Numbered from the stretch's first letter, positions 33,976-45,587 are shown. The stretch is DNA of 64,000 nt from Kitasatospora sp. CB01950 (GCF_001905465.1 NZ_LISX01000002.1:619425-683424), one strand, 5' to 3'. Made by a program: numbers and translations. The notes: generated by a model not told the origin, from the sequence alone.

Positions 33976-34554
33976 CTCCGCCCGCCCCTCCCGCCGCTCA
34001 CCGTCCACTCCATGGTGGCCCCGCCACCACGCCCCGGACATGCGCACCAGGTACCGACCGGAGTCGTCCCCCAGGCTGACCCCCCACCCCCCACCCCCGA
34101 CTTCCGGCGGAGCCCACCCCACCCGCAAGGGGGAGTCAAGTCCTCGCCGGCCGGCTTCCTGCGGGCGCTCCCGACATGATCCGCTCAGCAGCGACGCGGT
34201 ACTGCCCGGGATCCAGGCGGTTCCACCCGAACCCGGCCACCTCGTCGAGCTGCAGGCGGATCTCGCTCCGACGGTGCGTCCGGCGTCCGGTCCCGACGGC
34301 GTTGGCCACCAGCTCATCGCAGGCGCAGGGTGGCCACACCCGGTGGACGGGGCGTTCCTTGACGGGGCATCAGCATGCACCGACTGTGGCCGGGCGCGTA
34401 CTTTCGGTGAACGAACGGGGCGTATCACCGTCAGGTCCGGTCCGCACAGCAGTTTGATGCGCTCGCCGGTGGTGCAGTCACTCCACTGCGTCATCCTGAT
34501 CCCCTTCCGGGTGCCGGGCCGCACTCGGAAGGTACCGCCCCGCCCGGAGGGGGA
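33976..34554. other. degenerate region, 579 bp, with gene remnants
   Basis: No complete gene is supported. On the minus strand, ATG 34495 opens a short stretch TTGERIKLLCGPDL that looks like the N-terminus of a helix-turn-helix protein and then loses the pattern. Further on, 34339-34136 resembles part of a HATPase (next entry). A C-rich tract lies at 34080-34100. Third-position G/C is weaker than in the flanking genes. Confidence 0.45.
34136..34339 (-). pseudogene. possible remnant of a RsbW-like ATP-binding protein
   Basis: The minus-strand frame includes CDELVANAV followed by EIRLQLDE, like the N box of actinomycete HATPase_c anti-sigma-type proteins, but the G1/G2 boxes are absent and the upstream part seems to lie in another frame (VATLRL). 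It reads as a frameshifted, truncated fragment; the similarity is short and could be chance. Confidence 0.3.
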
Positions 34555-34914
34555 TCAGCGGAACTCGTGCACCACCTGGACCCCGCCGACGATGTGCCGG
34601 TTGAACTCGGTCAGTTCCTCGGCGGGGACCCAGAGTTCGAGGATGGTGCGGCCGCCGGCCTGCTGGACGGGGTAGCGCTTCAGGAACTCGGTGTCGACCT
34701 CGAAGCGGGTGACGTAGCCGGCGCCGGCGGCGGGGACGTTCCAGTCGCGGGCGATCCGGATCGCGTAGTCCTCGTTCAGGACGGGGTAGAAGATCGGCTG
34801 CTCGGGCAGCCGCGGGGGCCAGGCGCGCCAGCCGGAGGCCGCGACCAGGGCCAGTTCCTCGGGGCCGGTGGGGCGCCAGAGGGTGGTCGTGGTCGGGGGC
34901 TGTCGCGTCGTCAT
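34555..34914 (-). CDS. conserved actinomycete hypothetical protein
   Basis: A 119-residue soluble protein, ATG 34914. LWRPTGPEELALVAASGWRAWPPRLPEQPIFYPVLNEDYA and ARDWNVPAAGAGYVTRFEVDTEFLKRYPVQQAG are highly patterned, as in a widespread Streptomyces family that databases often label ADP-ribosylation/crystallin J1. No catalytic set is visible. It is 49 bp downstream of the acyl-CoA dehydrogenase stop on the same strand and may be in its transcript. Confidence 0.8.
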   Translation of the reverse strand: MTTRQPPTTTTLWRPTGPEELALVAASGWRAWPPRLPEQPIFYPVLNEDYAIRIARDWNVPAAGAGYVTRFEVDTEFLKRYPVQQAGGRTILELWVPAEELTEFNRHIVGGVQVVHEFR

Positions 34915-34963
34915 GGGGACGACGGTAGAGCGGCGGCGGGCGGCCCGGCCAGCGGTTTTACGG

Positions 34964-36166
34964 TCAGCGGTAGGCGGATTCGCCGGTGATGGCCTCGCCG
35001 AGGACCAGGGTGTGGATCTCGGAGGTGCCCTCGTAGGTGAGGACGGACTCGAGGTTGTTGGCGTGCCGCAGGACGGGGTAGGCGGTGGTGATGCCGTTGG
35101 CGCCGAGGATGGTGCGGGCGGTGCGGGCGATCTCCAGCGCGGTGCGGACGTTGTTGAGCTTGCCGAAGGAGATGTGGGCGGGCTGGGCACGGCCCTCGTC
35201 CTTGAGGCGGCCGATCCGGACGGCGACCAGGTAGGCCTTCTCCAGTTCGAGGGCCATGTCGACGAGCTTCTGCTGGGTGAGCTGGAAGCCGCCGATGGGC
35301 CGGCCGAACTGTTCGCGGTCGCGGGCGTACTCGACGGCGGCCCGGTAGCAGTCGCGGGCGGCGCCGACGGTGCCCCACAGGATGCCGTAGCGGGCCTCGC
35401 CGAGCGAGGACAGCGGGGCGCGCAGACCGCGGGCCGCGGGCAGCATCGCCTCGGCGGGCAGCCGGACGCCGTCGAAGGCGAGTTCGCTGGTGACGGAGGC
35501 GCGCAGGGAGAGCTTGCCGGGGATGTCGTGGGCGGTGAACCCGGGGGTGCCGCGCGGGACGAGGAAGCCGCGCACGCCGTCCTCGGTGGCGGCCCACACC
35601 ACGGCGACGTCCGAGACCGAGCCGTTGGTGATCCACATCTTGGCGCCGTCGAGGATCCAGTCGCCGCCGTCGCGCCGGGCCCGGGTGCGCATCGCGGCCG
35701 GGTCGGACCCGACCTCGGGCTCGGTCAGGCCGAAGCAGCCGACGGCCCGTCCGGCGGCCAGTTCGGGCAGCCAGCGCTGCTTCTGCTCCTCGGAGCCGAA
35801 GGCGTGGACGGAGCGCATGGCGAGCGAGCCCTGCACCGAGACGAAGCTGCGCAGCCCGGAGTCGGCGGCCTCCAGTTCCATGCAGGCGACGCCGTACTCG
35901 GTGGCGGTGGAGCCGGTGCAGCCGTAGCCGTCCAGGTGCATGCCGAGGACGCCGAGCTTTCCGAGTTCGGGGGCGATCTCGCGGACCGGGAAGGTGCCGG
36001 CCTCGAACCAGTCGGCGAGGTGCGGACGGATGTGCCGTTCGGTGAAGGCGCGGACCGTGTCGCGGATCAACCGCTCGTCCTCGGTGAGCAGTTCGTCGAC
36101 GCCGAGCAGGTCGAGCGGGTCGGGTCGGCCGGCGGAGGCGGCGGAGGCGGCAGGGGCGGTGGCCAT
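34964..36166 (-). CDS. acyl-CoA dehydrogenase, glutaryl-CoA dehydrogenase-like
   Basis: A 400-residue flavoprotein. DPLDLLGVDELLTEDERLIRDTVRAFTERHIRPHLADWFE, GCFGLTEPEVGSDP, WILDGAKMWITNG, REQFGRPIGGFQLTQQKLVDMALELEKA, and LTYEGTSEIHTLVLGEAITG with the catalytic Glu (about 380) follow the GCDH branch, including the early GCTGS loop. Reaction: oxidation, possibly decarboxylating, of glutaryl-CoA in lysine/tryptophan catabolism. ATG 36166 after GAGGAGCC. The next genes do not form a lysine pathway, so the exact acyl substrate is inferred. Confidence 0.86.
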   Translation of the reverse strand: MATAPAASAASAGRPDPLDLLGVDELLTEDERLIRDTVRAFTERHIRPHLADWFEAGTFPVREIAPELGKLGVLGMHLDGYGCTGSTATEYGVACMELEAADSGLRSFVSVQGSLAMRSVHAFGSEEQKQRWLPELAAGRAVGCFGLTEPEVGSDPAAMRTRARRDGGDWILDGAKMWITNGSVSDVAVVWAATEDGVRGFLVPRGTPGFTAHDIPGKLSLRASVTSELAFDGVRLPAEAMLPAARGLRAPLSSLGEARYGILWGTVGAARDCYRAAVEYARDREQFGRPIGGFQLTQQKLVDMALELEKAYLVAVRIGRLKDEGRAQPAHISFGKLNNVRTALEIARTARTILGANGITTAYPVLRHANNLESVLTYEGTSEIHTLVLGEAITGESAYR

Positions 36167-36271
36167 CGGGCGGGCTCCTCGGAGGGTTGCGGGGAACGGG
36201 GCTACCGAGGAGTATGCCGCCCGCCCGGCCGGGAGTCTTGACGCGCCCGGAGCGAGCTGATTCCCTTTCAG

Positions 36272-36290
36272 GTCAGGAAACTTTCCTAAC
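36272..36290. promoter_or_regulatory. palindrome upstream of the small chitinase gene
   Basis: GTCAGGAAACTTTCCTAAC holds perfect arms AGGAAA/TTTCCT around one C, extended by GT/AC. It lies 57 bp before the chitinase start in a locally AT-richer stretch. I recall similar AGGAAAnTTTCCT palindromes before actinomycete polysaccharide hydrolase genes, but the regulator is not certain. No DasR-like site is visible here. Confidence 0.65.
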
Positions 36291-36346
36291 AGTTGAGCGG
36301 TCGGGCCCCCGCGCGGCCGCGTCCACGACTCCCGGAACGGTGACCC

Positions 36347-37342
36347 ATGGCCAAGCGCTCCCCCGCCCGTCCGCTGCTCGCCCTCGCCGCCACCGCCGCC
36401 CTGACCGCCGGCGCACTCGCCCTGGCCCCCGCCGGGCAGGCCGCCCCGCCGGACCCGGTCGGCCTCAACGCCCCCTACGAGTACCTGGGTTGGGGCAGTC
36501 CGCAGAACCCGGTGCAGGTGATGCAGGCCACCGGCGCCATCCAGTTCACCCTGGCGTTCATGCTCTCCGACGGCGGCTGCAACCCGAAGTGGGACGGCTC
36601 CCGGGCGCTCACCGGAGGCAGCGACCAGAGCACCATCGACGCGATCCGGAACGCCGGCGGCGACGTGCTGGTCTCCTTCGGCGGCTGGAGCGGCAACAAG
36701 CTCGGCGAGAAGTGCAGTTCGGCCGCCGCGCTGGCCGGCGCGTATCAAAAGGTCATCGACGCCTACAAGTTGAAGGCGATCGACATCGACATCGAGAACA
36801 CCGAGGCCGCCAACGCGACGGTCCGCCAGCGGGTGATCGGCGCGCTGAAGACCGTCAAGGCCAACAACCCGGCGCTGAAGGTGTACGTCACCTTCGGCAC
36901 CACCCCCACCGGCCCGGACTCCGACGGCACCGACCTGATCAAGAAGGGCGCGGCCGCGGGCCTCGCGGTGGACGGCTGGACGATCATGCCGTTCGACTTC
37001 GGCGGCCACAGCGGCGCGATGGGCGCCGTCTCCACCCAGGCCGCCGACGGCCTGAAGAACGCGGTGGCGAGCGCCTACGGCTACGACTCGGCGACGGCCT
37101 ACCGGCACATCGGGATCTCCTCGATGAACGGGAGGACCGACGAGTCCGACGAGACGGTCTCCACCGCCGACTTCACCACGATCCTGAACTACGCCAAGGC
37201 CCACCACCTGGCCCGGTTCACCTTCTGGGCGGTCAACCGCGACCGCCCGTGCCCGTCCGGCACCTCGGCGGGCGACACCTGCAGCGGGATCAGCCAGTCC
37301 GCGTACGCCTTCACGAAGCTCGTCGCCTCGTACCACGGCTGA
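36347..37342 (+). CDS. secreted single-domain GH18 chitinase
   Basis: A 331-residue exported chitinase: signal peptide to about residue 34 (ALALAPAGQA), then a bare GH18 barrel. Substrate motif VLVSFGGWSGN and catalytic AIDIDIEN with Asp146, Asp148 and Glu150 are intact; MPFDFGGHSG and FTFWAVNRDRPC close the barrel. Compared with the chitinase at 30062 it lacks binding modules, suggesting action on soluble oligomers or crystalline chitin in a different mode. ATG 36347. Confidence 0.92.
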   Translation: MAKRSPARPLLALAATAALTAGALALAPAGQAAPPDPVGLNAPYEYLGWGSPQNPVQVMQATGAIQFTLAFMLSDGGCNPKWDGSRALTGGSDQSTIDAIRNAGGDVLVSFGGWSGNKLGEKCSSAAALAGAYQKVIDAYKLKAIDIDIENTEAANATVRQRVIGALKTVKANNPALKVYVTFGTTPTGPDSDGTDLIKKGAAAGLAVDGWTIMPFDFGGHSGAMGAVSTQAADGLKNAVASAYGYDSATAYRHIGISSMNGRTDESDETVSTADFTTILNYAKAHHLARFTFWAVNRDRPCPSGTSAGDTCSGISQSAYAFTKLVASYHG

Positions 37343-37377
37343 CCATCCACAGGAGCATCGCGCCGCCCGCCCGCCCG

Positions 37378-37442
37378 CACCACCGGCCCGCACCACCGGC
37401 CCGCACCACCGGCCCGCACCACCGGCCCGTACCACCGGCCCG
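37378..37442. repeat. five tandem copies of a 13-bp unit
   Basis: The unit CACCACCGGCCCG is repeated from 37378 to 37442; the fifth copy has T for C at the first base. It lies between the chitinase stop (37342) and the fumarase start (37541), outside any supported gene. Slippage could change the copy number. Confidence 0.85.
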
Positions 37443-37540
37443 CACCTCCGCGAGGAACGGCGCGGGCCGACACGCGCCCGGGGCGCGGCGGGAATGCCCG
37501 GCGGCCGTGGAAGGCTGACGGGTCGAGGAGGTGTCCCACC

Positions 37541-38956
37541 ATGGCGGACAGCAGGAACGAACAGGGCTGGCGGACCGAGCACGACTCGATGGGCGAGGTG
37601 CGGGTGCCGGCGGCGGCCAAGTGGCAGGCGCAGACGCAGCGCGCGGTCGAGAACTTCCCGGTGTCGGGGCAGCGCCTGGAGCGCGCCCACATCGCGGCGC
37701 TGGCCCGGATCAAGGCGGCGGCGGCCACGGTGAACGCGCGCCTGGGCGTGCTGGAGGAGCCGGTCGCGGCGGCGATCCGCTCGGCGGCGGAGGAGGTCGC
37801 CGAGGGCCGCTGGGACGACGAGTTCCCGGTGGACGTGTTCCAGACCGGCTCCGGCACCTCGTCGAACATGAACGCCAACGAGGTGATCGCCACCCTGGCG
37901 AGCGAGCGCCTGGGCCGCCCGGTGCACCCGAACGACCAGGTCAACGCCTCGCAGTCGTCGAACGACGTGTTCCCGTCCTCGATCCACATCGCGGCCACCG
38001 GCGCGGTGACGCACGAGCTGATCCCGGCGCTGGAGCACCTGGCGGGGGCGCTGGGGGCGAAGGCCGAGGAGTTCGCCGAGGTGGTGAAGTCCGGCCGCAC
38101 GCACCTGATGGACGCCACGCCCGTCACCCTCGGCCAGGAGTTCGGCGGGTACGCGGCGCAGGTCCGCCACGGGGTGGAGCGGCTGACCTCCACGCTGCCG
38201 CGGGTGGCCGAACTGCCGCTCGGCGGAACGGCGGTGGGCACCGGCATCAACACCCCGCCCGGGTTCTCCGCCGCAGTGATCGCCGAGGTCGCCCGGGCCA
38301 CCGGCCTGCCGCTGACGGAGGCCCGCGACCACTTCGAGGCGCAGGGCGCGCGCGACGGCCTGGTCGAACTGAGCGGCCAACTGCGCACGGTGGCCGTCGG
38401 CTTCACCAAGATCGCCAACGATCTGCGCTGGATGGGCTCGGGCCCGCGCACCGGCCTGGGCGAGATCAACCTGCCGGACCTGCAGCCGGGTTCCTCGATC
38501 ATGCCGGGCAAGGTCAACCCGGTGCTGCCCGAGGTGGTGCTGATGGTCGCCGCGCAGGTGATCGGCAACGACGCCACCGTCACGGTGGCCGGCGCGAGCG
38601 GCAACTTCGAGCTGAACGTGATGCTCCCGGTGATCGCCCGCAACGTGCTGGAGTCGGTCCGGCTGCTCGCGAACGCGGCCCGGCTGCTGGCCGACCGCAC
38701 CGTCGACGGCATCACCGCGAACGCGGAGCGCACCCGCGAGTACGCCGAGTCCTCCCCGTCCGTGGTGACGCCGCTCAACCGGTACATCGGCTACGAGGAG
38801 GCGGCGAAGGTCGCCAAGCAGTCGCTGGCCGAGCGCAAGACCGTCCGCCAGGTCGTGGTCGAACGCGGCTACCTGGACCGCGGCCTGCTCACCGAGGCGC
38901 AGCTCGACGAGGCCCTCGACGTGCTGCGGATGACCCGCCCGGCCGACCGGCCCTGA
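37541..38956 (+). CDS. fumC: class II fumarate hydratase
   Basis: FumC hydrates fumarate to malate in the TCA cycle. The 471 residues show [55 protein letters not shown] and the fumarate lyase signature [11 protein letters not shown]. Full length for the homotetrameric iron-independent enzyme. ATG 37541. Separated from the chitinase by the 13-bp repeat tract; convergent with the SPW protein gene. Confidence 0.96.
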   Translation: MADSRNEQGWRTEHDSMGEVRVPAAAKWQAQTQRAVENFPVSGQRLERAHIAALARIKAAAATVNARLGVLEEPVAAAIRSAAEEVAEGRWDDEFPVDVFQTGSGTSSNMNANEVIATLASERLGRPVHPNDQVNASQSSNDVFPSSIHIAATGAVTHELIPALEHLAGALGAKAEEFAEVVKSGRTHLMDATPVTLGQEFGGYAAQVRHGVERLTSTLPRVAELPLGGTAVGTGINTPPGFSAAVIAEVARATGLPLTEARDHFEAQGARDGLVELSGQLRTVAVGFTKIANDLRWMGSGPRTGLGEINLPDLQPGSSIMPGKVNPVLPEVVLMVAAQVIGNDATVTVAGASGNFELNVMLPVIARNVLESVRLLANAARLLADRTVDGITANAERTREYAESSPSVVTPLNRYIGYEEAAKVAKQSLAERKTVRQVVVERGYLDRGLLTEAQLDEALDVLRMTRPADRP

Positions 38957-39036
38957 CCGACCGGCCCCGGCGGGCACGGCAGTCCGCCCCGGCCGAGGGG
39001 CCGAGGCGGAGGGGGGTTGTGTCTCGCGCGACGTGG

Positions 39037-39489
39037 TCAGTGGCGTCGTCGCGAGGCCACGCCGGATGCTCCGGCGAACACCATGCCGACCGCGGCCAGC
39101 GCCAGCAGCGTCATGACGCCGCCGGTGATCACGTTGGTCAGGATGGTCCGGCGGATGTGCGCTCCGCCGTTGACGGCCCAGGGCGCGACGATCGTCCACG
39201 CGCCGATGGCGGCGCAGGCCCAGGCGCGGGCGTGCGTGCGACCCCACGCGGGGCCGTAGCCCGCCATCAGGACGGCGTAGGCGATGCCGAGCACCAGGTT
39301 GCTGATGGCCAGGCCGGTGAAGCCGCTGAAGCCGACCACCCACGGCGAGATGGCGAGGAACAGCCCGGCGCAGATCGCCAGTGCTTCCGTTCCCTGCCCC
39401 GCGGTCGTGGACGTCGCCCGTTCGGCGTGTTCACGCATCTCCAGAATGTCCGGGTGATGCTCCATGCCCGACGGCAGCTGAGTGGACAC
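39037..39489 (-). CDS. SPW repeat-containing membrane protein
   Basis: A 150-residue protein with four predicted membrane helices in two halves, each carrying the SPW-type motif: LFLAISPWVVGFSG and WTIVAPWAVNGG. The best start is GTG 39489, spaced from a strong AGGAGGTGAT. The hydrophilic first 40 residues (HHPDILEMREHAERA) would be cytoplasmic. Function unknown. Divergent from the phosphoribosyltransferase fusion gene across an AT-rich promoter region. Confidence 0.85.
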   Translation of the reverse strand: MSTQLPSGMEHHPDILEMREHAERATSTTAGQGTEALAICAGLFLAISPWVVGFSGFTGLAISNLVLGIAYAVLMAGYGPAWGRTHARAWACAAIGAWTIVAPWAVNGGAHIRRTILTNVITGGVMTLLALAAVGMVFAGASGVASRRRH

Positions 39490-39550
39490 CTGGATCACCT
39501 CCTCGTAGTAGGGCCAATGCGAAACCACTTGGTCGCTACCCGGTCCGAGG

Positions 39551-39594
39551 TGAAAATAACGCTACCTACCGGTTTGTTCTTATTTTTTACTTAT
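39551..39594. promoter_or_regulatory. AT-rich divergent promoter region
   Basis: The stretch from TGAAAATAAC to TTATTTTTTACTTAT is far below the local G/C level and lies between the SPW gene (start 39489) and the fusion gene (start 39677). An imperfect palindrome of CTACCTACCGG sits inside. I cannot assign -35/-10 boxes or a regulator. Confidence 0.5.
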
Positions 39595-39676
39595 CACCCG
39601 CTCTGTCCAGCCATGCCCGACCTCTCCGCCCCCTCCCGCCGCGCGTACGGTGGAGAACGGAGAGGGGGTCCCACCC

Positions 39677-42329
<2,653 letters not shown>

Positions 42330-42370
42330 CAGGCGGTCGGCAACCACGGCGACGAGGGAGAAGCGGGACG

Positions 42371-43555
42371 ATGGCGTACTACCGGCAGCTGGGCTCGGTG
42401 CCGCCCAAGCGGCACACCCAGCACCGCACCCCCGAAGGGGGCCTCTACTACGAGGAGTTGATGGGCGAGGAGGGGTTCTTCTCGGACTCCTCGCTGCTGT
42501 ACCACCGGCACATCCCGTCGGCGGTCACGGCCGCCTCGGTGTGGGAGCTGCCGGACCAGTCCACCACCGCGAACCTCCCGCTGCTCCCTCGTCACCTGAA
42601 GCTCCACGAGCTGTTCCCCGGCCAGGAGTGGAAGTCCGTCGACGCGGTCACCGGGCGCCGGCTGGTGCTCGGCAACGCGGACGTGCGGATCTCCTACGTC
42701 GCGGCCGGCGCGCCCAGCGAGCTGTACCGCAACGGGCTGGGCGACGAGTGCGTGTACGTGGAGTCGGGAACCGCCGTGCTGGAGACGGTGTTCGGCGCCC
42801 TGACGGTCGGCCCGGGCGACTACGTGATCATCCCCCGGGCGACCACGCACCGCTGGGCGCCGACCGGGGACGAGCCGCTGCGCGCCTACTGCGTCGAGGC
42901 GAACAGCCACATCACCCCGGCCCGCCGCTACCTCTCCAAGTACGGCCAGCTGCTGGAGCACGCCCCGTACTGCGAGCGCGACCTGCGCGGCCCCGAGGGC
43001 CCGCTGCTGGTCGAGGGCGGCGCGGTGGACGTGCTGGTCAAGCACCGCGGCCCGGGCGGCGTCGTCGGCACCCGCTACACCGTGCCGAACCACCCGTTCG
43101 ACGTGGTGGGCTGGGACGGCTGCCTGTACCCGTACGCGTTCAACATCGCGGACTTCGAACCGATCACCGGCCGGGTGCACCAGCCGCCGCCGGCGCACCA
43201 GGTGTTCGAGGGCAACAACTTCGTGATCTGCAACTTCGTGCCTCGCAAGGTGGACTACCACCCGCTGTCGATCCCCGTTCCGTACTACCACGCGAACGTG
43301 GACAGCGACGAGGTGATGTTCTACTGCGGCGGCAACTACGAGGCCCGCAAGGGCTCCGGCATCGGACAGGGGTCGATCTCGCTGCACCCCGGCGGCCACA
43401 CCCACGGCCCGCAGCCGGGCGCGTACGAGCGCTCGATCGGCGTGGAGTTCTTCGACGAGCTGGCGGTGATGGTGGACACCTTCCGCCCGCTGGAGCTCGG
43501 CGAGGCCGCCACCGCCAGCGAGGACCCGAACTACGCGTGGACCTGGGCGAAGTGA
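42371..43555 (+). CDS. hgmA: homogentisate 1,2-dioxygenase
   Basis: A 394-residue cupin enzyme that opens homogentisate to maleylacetoacetate. VESGTAVLETVFGALTVGPGDYVIIPRATTHRW, CYPYAFN-like LYPYAFNIADFEPITGRVHQPPPAHQVFEGNNFVICNFVPRK and the iron site YYHANVDSDEVMFYCGG with ISLHPGGHTHGPQPG are typical of the actinobacterial short form. ATG 42371 after a GAGGGAGAAG site. Its TGA overlaps the next start. Confidence 0.94.
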   Translation: MAYYRQLGSVPPKRHTQHRTPEGGLYYEELMGEEGFFSDSSLLYHRHIPSAVTAASVWELPDQSTTANLPLLPRHLKLHELFPGQEWKSVDAVTGRRLVLGNADVRISYVAAGAPSELYRNGLGDECVYVESGTAVLETVFGALTVGPGDYVIIPRATTHRWAPTGDEPLRAYCVEANSHITPARRYLSKYGQLLEHAPYCERDLRGPEGPLLVEGGAVDVLVKHRGPGGVVGTRYTVPNHPFDVVGWDGCLYPYAFNIADFEPITGRVHQPPPAHQVFEGNNFVICNFVPRKVDYHPLSIPVPYYHANVDSDEVMFYCGGNYEARKGSGIGQGSISLHPGGHTHGPQPGAYERSIGVEFFDELAVMVDTFRPLELGEAATASEDPNYAWTWAK

Positions 43556-44346
43556 TGAACGTACCCGAGCTGTACCGGGGGTTGTTCGACGACGCGGCGG
43601 TCTTCCCGCCCGGCGACCTGCCGCTGGCCGAGGCCGTCCCCGCGCACGCGGCGCACCGCGCCGCCGCCTACGCGGCGGCGGTCGGCCCGCTGCTCGCGCC
43701 GATCGACAGGCTGGACGAACTGGCCGCCGCCGCACCGGAGTTCCCGGTCGTGGTGACGGTGCCGACCGGCCGGCTGGCGGAGGCCCTGAAGGCCGCGTCC
43801 GGCCTGCCGCTGGCGGGCGTCGAGTACGTGGCCGGCGAGGACGTGCGGGCGACGGTCGCGGAGCTGGACGCGCTGCTGCCGGACGGCGTCACCGCGGCCG
43901 TCGAGGTGCCGCGCTCGTATCCGCCGGACGCGCTGGACGCGCTGGCCGGCACCCGCTACCGCGCCAAGTACCGTACCGGCGGCCTGAGTTTCGCGGCGTT
44001 CCCGAGCGTCGCCGAGCTCGCCGCGTTCCAAGTAGCTTGCGCCGAACGCGAGTTGCCGTACAAGTGCACGGCCGGCCTGCACCACGCCGTCCGGCACACC
44101 GACCTGGGCACCGGCTACGAGCACCACGGTTTCCTGAACGTGCTGCTGGCGGCCGGGAGTTCGGACCGCGCGGAGGCCACCGAGCTGCTCGCCGAGCGCG
44201 ACGGGGCCCGCCTTGCGACCGCCGTGCAGTCGTTGACGGAGCACCAGAGGGCCCGGATCCGTTCCGCGTTCACCGCTTTCGGCACCTGTAGCATCGCCGA
44301 GCCGTTGGAAGACCTCGCCCGACTCGGCCTCCTGGAGAACTCGTGA
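43555..44346 (+). CDS. conserved protein of unknown function between hgmA and fahA
   Basis: A 263-residue soluble protein. ATG 43555 overlaps the hgmA stop (TGATG; GTG 43552 is also possible) and its stop overlaps the fahA start (GTGA), so it is locked into the homogentisate operon. Visible pattern: repeated beta-alpha units ending AGVEYVAGED, AAVEVPRSYP, YRAKYRTGGLSFAAFP, LPYKCTAGLHHAVRHTD and YEHHGFLNVLLAA, suggesting a TIM-barrel with clustered Lys, His and Asp. No glutathione-transferase fold is visible. The position is where maleylacetoacetate isomerase is encoded elsewhere; that role is a hypothesis. Confidence 0.75.
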   Translation: MNVPELYRGLFDDAAVFPPGDLPLAEAVPAHAAHRAAAYAAAVGPLLAPIDRLDELAAAAPEFPVVVTVPTGRLAEALKAASGLPLAGVEYVAGEDVRATVAELDALLPDGVTAAVEVPRSYPPDALDALAGTRYRAKYRTGGLSFAAFPSVAELAAFQVACAERELPYKCTAGLHHAVRHTDLGTGYEHHGFLNVLLAAGSSDRAEATELLAERDGARLATAVQSLTEHQRARIRSAFTAFGTCSIAEPLEDLARLGLLENS

Positions 44347-45566
44347 CCACCACCACCTGGCTCGATCTGCCCGCGGACTCGCCGTTCGGCGTGCACAACC
44401 TGCCCTACGGCGTGTTCACCGCCCCCGACCGGCCGGGTCGGCGGATCGGCGTCCGGATCGGCGAGCAGGTCCTGGACGCCGGCGCGGCCGCCCGCGCGGC
44501 CGGCGCCCCGTCCGAGCTGCTCGACCTGCTCGCGGCCGAGACGCTCAACCCGCTGATGGCGGCGGGCCGTCCGACCTGGCAGGCGGTGCGCGGCGCGCTC
44601 ACCGAGTGGCTCACCGACGCCGCCCACCGGGCGGCCGTCGAGCCCTGCCTGCTCGACCTGGCGGACGTCGAGCTGCACCTGCCGTTCGAGGTCGCCGACT
44701 ACGTCGACTTCTTCGCCTCCGAGCACCACGCCACCAACCTGGGCAAGATCTTCCGCCCGGGTTCGGAGCCGCTCACCCCGAACTGGAAGCACCTGCCGAT
44801 CGGCTACCACGGCCGCTCCGGCACCATCGTGGTCTCCGGCACCCCGGTGACCCGCCCGCACGGCCAGCGCAAGGCCCCCGCGGACGCGGCGCCGACGTTC
44901 GGGCCGAGCCGCCGTCTCGACATCGAGGCCGAGGTCGCGTTCGTCGTCGGCACGCCCAGCGCCATGGGCAGCCCGGTGGCGCTCGCCGACTTCGCCGAGC
45001 ACGTCTTCGGCGTCTGCCTGCTCAACGACTGGTCGGCGCGCGACATCCAGGCCTGGGAGTACGTGCCGCTCGGCCCGTTCCTCGGCAAGTCCTTCGCCAC
45101 CTCCCTCTCCCCGTGGGTGGTGCCGCTGGACGCCCTCCAGCACGCCCGGATCGCCCCGCCGGCCCGCGATGTGGAGCCGCTGCCGTACCTGGACGACCGG
45201 GACGCCGAGCCCTGGGGCCTGGACCTGGCGATCGAGGTCGTGCTGAACGGCCGCACCGTCTCCCGCCCGCCGTTCGCCTCCATGTACTGGACCGCCGCCC
45301 AGCAGCTGGCCCACCTCACCGTGAACGGCGCGAGCCTGCGCACCGGCGACCTGTGCGCCTCCGGCACGGTGTCCGGCCCCGAGCCGGACACCCGCGGCGC
45401 GCTCATCGAACTGACCTGGAACGGCGAGCACCCGCTGAAGTTCCCCGACGGCACCGAGCGCACCTTCCTGGAGGACGGCGACGAGGTGACCATCGGCGCC
45501 ACCGCCCCCGGCCCGGGGGGGCTGCGGGTCGGCTTCGGCGAGGTCACCGGACGGATCGTCGGCTGA
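44343..45566 (+). CDS. fahA: fumarylacetoacetase
   Basis: A 407-residue FAH enzyme that hydrolyses fumarylacetoacetate to fumarate and acetoacetate. The N-terminal SH3-like domain (about 1-115) is followed by DYVDFFASEHHATNLGKIFRPG, WKHLPIGYHGRSGTIV, LDIEAEVAFVVG, LNDWSARDIQAWEYVPLGPFLGKSF and SGTVSGPEP, covering the metal ligands and catalytic His. GTG 44343 overlaps the previous stop. The operon ends with a hairpin at 45588. Confidence 0.95.
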   Translation: MTTTTWLDLPADSPFGVHNLPYGVFTAPDRPGRRIGVRIGEQVLDAGAAARAAGAPSELLDLLAAETLNPLMAAGRPTWQAVRGALTEWLTDAAHRAAVEPCLLDLADVELHLPFEVADYVDFFASEHHATNLGKIFRPGSEPLTPNWKHLPIGYHGRSGTIVVSGTPVTRPHGQRKAPADAAPTFGPSRRLDIEAEVAFVVGTPSAMGSPVALADFAEHVFGVCLLNDWSARDIQAWEYVPLGPFLGKSFATSLSPWVVPLDALQHARIAPPARDVEPLPYLDDRDAEPWGLDLAIEVVLNGRTVSRPPFASMYWTAAQQLAHLTVNGASLRTGDLCASGTVSGPEPDTRGALIELTWNGEHPLKFPDGTERTFLEDGDEVTIGATAPGPGGLRVGFGEVTGRIVG

Positions 45567-45587
45567 CCTGCCTGTTCGTCCCGGCTG

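Noticed and set aside
37378..37442. CRISPR or terminator
   Set aside because: Simple 13-bp tandem repeat with no spacers and no self-complementary stem.
38957..39036. Terminator after fumC
   Set aside because: C- and G-rich segments are present but do not form a convincing continuous stem.
34964..39343. 1459-codon open frame on the minus strand
   Set aside because: Only the last 400 codons (34964-36166) are a gene, the acyl-CoA dehydrogenase. The rest is antisense to the chitinase, fumC and their spacer, with no family motifs; long open frames are expected opposite GC-rich genes.
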